Shown piece by piece: positions 7,012 to 9,133 of a stretch of 9,133 nt of DNA (the first letter of the stretch is position 1; each line of letters opens with the position of its first letter). The translations under genes were made by a program, and so were the position numbers. The notes under the pieces were generated by a model. It ran no database searches and had not been told where the DNA came from. It worked only from the letters and a program-made list of their open reading frames with translations. The DNA comes from Ignavibacteriaceae bacterium (GTDB lineage Bacteria; Bacteroidota; Ignavibacteria; Ignavibacteriales; Ignavibacteriaceae): NCBI GenBank assembly GCA_026193755.1, contig JAPHUI010000188.1:1-9133 (forward strand), written 5' to 3'.

Positions 7012-7772
7012 TATATCACAACATCTTTAATGTTGAAAACCGGTCCATCTTTACAAACAAGCAAGTACTTTTCCTGTTCAGTAATTGATTCTATCGAACA
7101 CCCCTGGCAAATTCCAAATCCACAGGCCATTGCACATTCAGTTGAAACTTCACAGTCAAATTCATTCTTAATACAAAAACTTTTTAAGGCTCTTAGCATA
7201 GGGGTGGGACCACAAGCAAAAATTTTAATTTTCTTGGATTTAAGCAATTCGATGTTCTTCTCGAGAAGTTGAACAACATTTCCTTTAAAACCACGTGAAC
7301 CATCTTCAGTTGCTTCTTTAACATTTTTCAAATTATAGGTTATTACATCATCCTTACTTCGTCCACCTATGAAAGAAAGAATATCTTTTTTGCCAGTCAG
7401 CGTACGAGTAAAATAAGGAAATGGAGCAGCACCTAATCCGCCTGCTACTATCACTGCAGTTTTGTAATCCCCACCAAGATTAAATCCATTTCCGAGAGGA
7501 CCAAGAATATCTATTTCAGATCCTTTAGGTTTATGAGCAAGAATGTTTGTTCCTTCTCCCATAATATTGAACATCAGATAAAGGTGCTCGCCGTCCACAT
7601 CACATACACTGAACGGTCTTCTTAACAACGGAGATACTCTTTCAGAAACCCTCACATTTAAGAATTGTCCGGGTTTAATAATAGAACTGATTTCAAGTGC
7701 ATTAACCTTCAGGAGATAAATACGATTATCTATTTCTATCGTTTCTTCAACAGGTGCGTTTAATATGAACAA
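7011..7772 (-). CDS. pyrK: Dihydroorotate dehydrogenase electron transfer subunit (PyrK)
   Basis: This is the FAD and [2Fe-2S] subunit (253 residues) that passes electrons from PyrD to NAD+. The FAD-binding motif RRPFSVCD lies at 51-58, with MGEGT (71-75) and GPLGNGF (91-97). The NAD-binding Rossmann segment is VAGGLGAAP (109-117), and CGPTPM is at 187-192. The cluster cysteines are C217, C222, C225 and C240, in the spacing C-x4-C-x2-C-x14-C that is standard for PyrK; C213 is additional. The start appears to be TTG at 7772: an in-frame stop lies three codons upstream, the next in-frame Met is about residue 67, and AGGA occurs 11 nt upstream (7787-7784). This is the first gene of the pyrK-pyrD-folC operon. 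Confidence 0.95.
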   Translation of the reverse strand: MFILNAPVEETIEIDNRIYLLKVNALEISSIIKPGQFLNVRVSERVSPLLRRPFSVCDVDGEHLYLMFNIMGEGTNILAHKPKGSEIDILGPLGNGFNLGGDYKTAVIVAGGLGAAPFPYFTRTLTGKKDILSFIGGRSKDDVITYNLKNVKEATEDGSRGFKGNVVQLLEKNIELLKSKKIKIFACGPTPMLRALKSFCIKNEFDCEVSTECAMACGFGICQGCSIESITEQEKYLLVCKDGPVFNIKDVVI

Positions 7773-7931
7773 ATTAAATTAATTCCTGAGAATGGTTTTG
7801 AATAATTTATTTTCAGAAGTGCTTCTGGCTGGTCTAATATCGAAATCAATTTCTAAATATCTTTTTTAACTTCTTAAAATTATTATATAAATACTTTATT
7901 TCAAAATATTTCAGATTATTGAAAAAACAGA
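7773..7931 (-). promoter_or_regulatory. AT-rich gap upstream of the pyrK-pyrD-folC operon
   Basis: These 159 nt separate the rpiB-like stop from the pyrK start and are the most probable site for the pyr operon promoter. A TATAAT lies at 7887-7882 on the minus strand, but no good -35 box stands 16-18 nt above it, so I do not call a defined promoter. A perfect inverted repeat, cagaag/cttctg with a 2-nt centre, occupies 7814-7827, about 40 nt before the start codon. It could be an operator or a small RNA hairpin. I see no PyrR-type attenuator (no long stem followed by a U-run near pyrK). No coding capacity was recognised. Confidence 0.35.
7814..7827. repeat. Inverted repeat in the pyrK upstream region
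   Basis: The sequence cagaagtgcttctg consists of 6-bp arms flanking a 2-bp centre, with perfect symmetry between the arms. It is the most GC-containing part of an otherwise very AT-rich gap and lies between the only TATAAT and the pyrK ribosome-binding region. It is not followed by a T-run on either strand, so it is not an intrinsic terminator. An operator or a 5'-UTR hairpin is possible; the function is unknown. Confidence 0.35.
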
Positions 7932-7945
7932 TTAATCTATTTTTC
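7921..7945 (-). terminator. Possible weak AT-rich terminator at the rpiB-like stop
   Basis: On the minus strand, GAAAAA at the end of the rpiB-like gene can pair with the T-run TTTTTTC beyond its stop. An inner AGA-TTAA-TCT hairpin spans the stop codon, giving a stem of about 10 pairs with one bulge. Nearly all pairs are AU or UG, so stability is low. It is the only candidate for ending the manC-rpiB-like transcript before the pyr operon. I regard it as suggestive only. Confidence 0.22.
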
Positions 7946-8573
7946 CATTTTCAATATCTATTATCTTATCTAATCTTTTTTGATGTCTTCCACCTTCAAA
8001 CTCAGTTGAAAGCCATTCACCAACTATCTCCTTGATTGTCTCGTCGCCAAGTGCTCTCGAACCAACGACAAGAACATTTGCATTATTATGAGCACGCGAA
8101 CTTTTTGCAGAAAATGTACTATAGCAGGTTGCTGCACGAATTCCTTTTATTTTATTTGCTGTTATGGCTGACGGAATTCCTGTTGCATCTATTAAAATTC
8201 CAAAATCACTTTCACCTGATGCAACACTAAGAGATACTTTTTTCGCATAATCCGGATAGTCGCAGGAATTTTCATCGTAAGTACCAGCATCTTTTACCTC
8301 GAATCCATTTTCAACCAGATATTTGAATAAAATATTTTTAAGTCTGAATCCCGTATGATCACTTCCGATAACTATTTTATTTGTTGACGAATAGTTTTTA
8401 TTGGACTCAAAATGAGTTTCTTGCAGATCTTCTTTTTCGATAATATTAAATTTTGAGAAACGAATTCGGTCCAGTGCAAGCGGGGTAATTATTGTGTCTT
8501 TCGTTTTTATTAAAACTCTAATCCCCTTTTTTTCGAGCTCTAAAATTTCACGTTCAGTTATTACCGTTTTCAT
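7932..8573 (-). CDS. RpiB/LacAB-family sugar-phosphate isomerase-like protein with extra N-terminal domain
   Basis: The C-terminal part (about 65-213) aligns with ribose-5-phosphate isomerase B: IGSDHTGF (69-76), GTYDENSCDYPDYA (97-110), KIKGIRAA (141-148), SRAHNNANVL (159-168) and EFEGGRHQKR (191-200). Conserved His73, His162 and the GGRH phosphate-binding region (194-197) are kept. The catalytic Cys (E. coli Cys66, in ILICGTGIG) is Asp129 here, and the anion-hole loop reads DATGIPSA. The Glu used instead by the mycobacterial enzyme is also absent. Residues 1-60 are additional to the usual protein of about 150 residues; their 'VITEREI...IITPLALDRIRFSKFNI' recalls the N-terminus of EutT and other microcompartment-associated proteins. 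The gene begins 8 nt after manC, so the two are probably co-transcribed. Activity as a true ribose-5-phosphate isomerase is doubtful; an altered substrate or a non-catalytic role is possible. The automatic label rpiB should not be trusted. Confidence 0.8.
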   Translation of the reverse strand: MKTVITEREILELEKKGIRVLIKTKDTIITPLALDRIRFSKFNIIEKEDLQETHFESNKNYSSTNKIVIGSDHTGFRLKNILFKYLVENGFEVKDAGTYDENSCDYPDYAKKVSLSVASGESDFGILIDATGIPSAITANKIKGIRAATCYSTFSAKSSRAHNNANVLVVGSRALGDETIKEIVGEWLSTEFEGGRHQKRLDKIIDIENGKID

Positions 8574-8581
8574 TTAACAGA

Positions 8582-9133
8582 TTACAAATGATCGTTCAAT
8601 TTATTAAGCTTTAGGTAATCAATTATATTCTTCACATCCTGAGCTTTATCTCTTCGGCATATTAGCAATGCATCTTTATAATTTATAACAATTATATTGT
8701 CTAATCCAATTACAGCAGTAAAATTATCCGGTGAGTAAATATAAGAATCCAAAACCATATCGGTGTAAATGCTGCCCACCTTGACATTTCCTTCCTCATC
8801 CTTCTTGCTTAGCTGATAGACTGCCTCCCAGCTACCGACATCACTCCAGCTAAATTTACCTTTTACAAGAAATACATTTTCAGACTTTTCCATAATGCCG
8901 TAGTCAATAGAAACACTTTTTAACTGTCCATATGTATTGGAAAGGTTATTTATGAAATCAGATGAATTCATATGATCTTTTATTTGCATAAGACCTTCGT
9001 AAAGATCAGGCATATGCTTTTTTATTTCATTAAGAATTGTTTCTGTTCTCCAGATGAACATTCCACTATTCCAGAAGAAATCACCACTTTTAATAAAGTT
9101 GACTGCAGTATCATAATTCGGTTTTTCAGCGAA
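8582..9133 (-). CDS. manC: Mannose-1-phosphate guanylyltransferase (5' part missing)
   Basis: The open frame continues to the high-coordinate edge, giving 183 C-terminal residues of an enzyme usually of about 350; an internal ATG at 9061 is not the start. It makes GDP-mannose from mannose-1-phosphate and GTP for glycans and cell-surface polysaccharides. Motifs, numbered from the window edge, are FAEKP (1-5), WNSGMFIWR (21-29), KKHMPDLYEGL (38-48), SIDYGIMEKS (75-84, sugar-binding region) and FSWSDVGSW (94-102), whose Asp98 is expected to bind metal. The protein ends soon after the nucleotidyltransferase fold, with no cupin-type phosphomannose isomerase domain, so this is the single-function form. 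The RpiB-like gene follows after 8 nt. Confidence 0.92.
   Translation of the reverse strand, partial: FAEKPNYDTAVNFIKSGDFFWNSGMFIWRTETILNEIKKHMPDLYEGLMQIKDHMNSSDFINNLSNTYGQLKSVSIDYGIMEKSENVFLVKGKFSWSDVGSWEAVYQLSKKDEEGNVKVGSIYTDMVLDSYIYSPDNFTAVIGLDNIIVINYKDALLICRRDKAQDVKNIIDYLKLNKLNDHL

Noticed and set aside
7882..7887. TATAAT as the pyrK promoter -10 box
   Set aside because: There is no acceptable -35 at 16-18 bp spacing, and the surrounding sequence is so AT-rich that the hexamer carries little weight.
8582..9061. A complete 159-residue protein starting at the ATG at 9061
   Set aside because: The frame stays open to the window edge, and the upstream codons encode conserved ManC sequence (FAEKP, WNSG), so this ATG is internal.
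1..9133. A defence system, mobile element, CRISPR array or biosynthetic cluster
   Set aside because: All nine coding regions were assigned to families, mostly housekeeping; no transposase, integrase, long terminal repeats, repeat-spacer pattern, tRNA or toxin-antitoxin pair was seen on either strand.

Overview
This is an AT-rich bacterial chromosomal segment in which every recognisable gene lies on the minus strand, so transcription runs from high to low coordinates. The best guess for the source is the Ignavibacteria/Chlorobi side of the FCB group. The reasons are a GWxTD-domain exported protein beside rho, a compact Rho (417 residues) without the long N-terminal insertion common in Bacteroidetes, weak or absent Shine-Dalgarno sequences, and two likely TTG starts. 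This assignment is inferred from gene content, not from a marker-gene search.

Layout in transcription order: (1) 9133-7932 holds the 3' part of a mannose-1-phosphate guanylyltransferase gene (manC; its start lies outside the window), followed 8 nt later by an RpiB/LacAB-family protein. This protein has an extra N-terminal domain and lacks the usual catalytic cysteine. (2) After a 159-nt AT-rich gap, 7772-4838 is a tight operon pyrK-pyrD-folC. It encodes the two subunits of an NAD-linked dihydroorotate dehydrogenase (class 1B) and a folylpolyglutamate/dihydrofolate synthase. (3) A 188-nt gap contains a strong sigma70-like promoter just after folC and a leader of about 147 nt, followed by rho (4649-3396). 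(4) After a 63-nt gap with a 16-bp palindrome, 3332-1 is a close-packed group: a GWxTD-domain exported protein, pdxA (pyridoxal phosphate synthesis), an uncharacterised class I methyltransferase and the start of ftsE (cell-division ABC ATPase, cut by the window edge).

Most of the window is housekeeping metabolism: nucleotide-sugar, pyrimidine, folate and vitamin B6 synthesis, plus transcription termination and division. I found no mobile element, CRISPR array, tRNA, rRNA or defence system. The most unusual item is the RpiB-like protein: its catalytic Cys position is Asp, its anion-hole loop is altered, and its N-terminal domain recalls the start of EutT-type microcompartment proteins. Secondary points are a PdxA with Gln in place of a substrate-binding His, a GWxTD protein that lacks the motif's Trp, and a long untranslated leader before rho.
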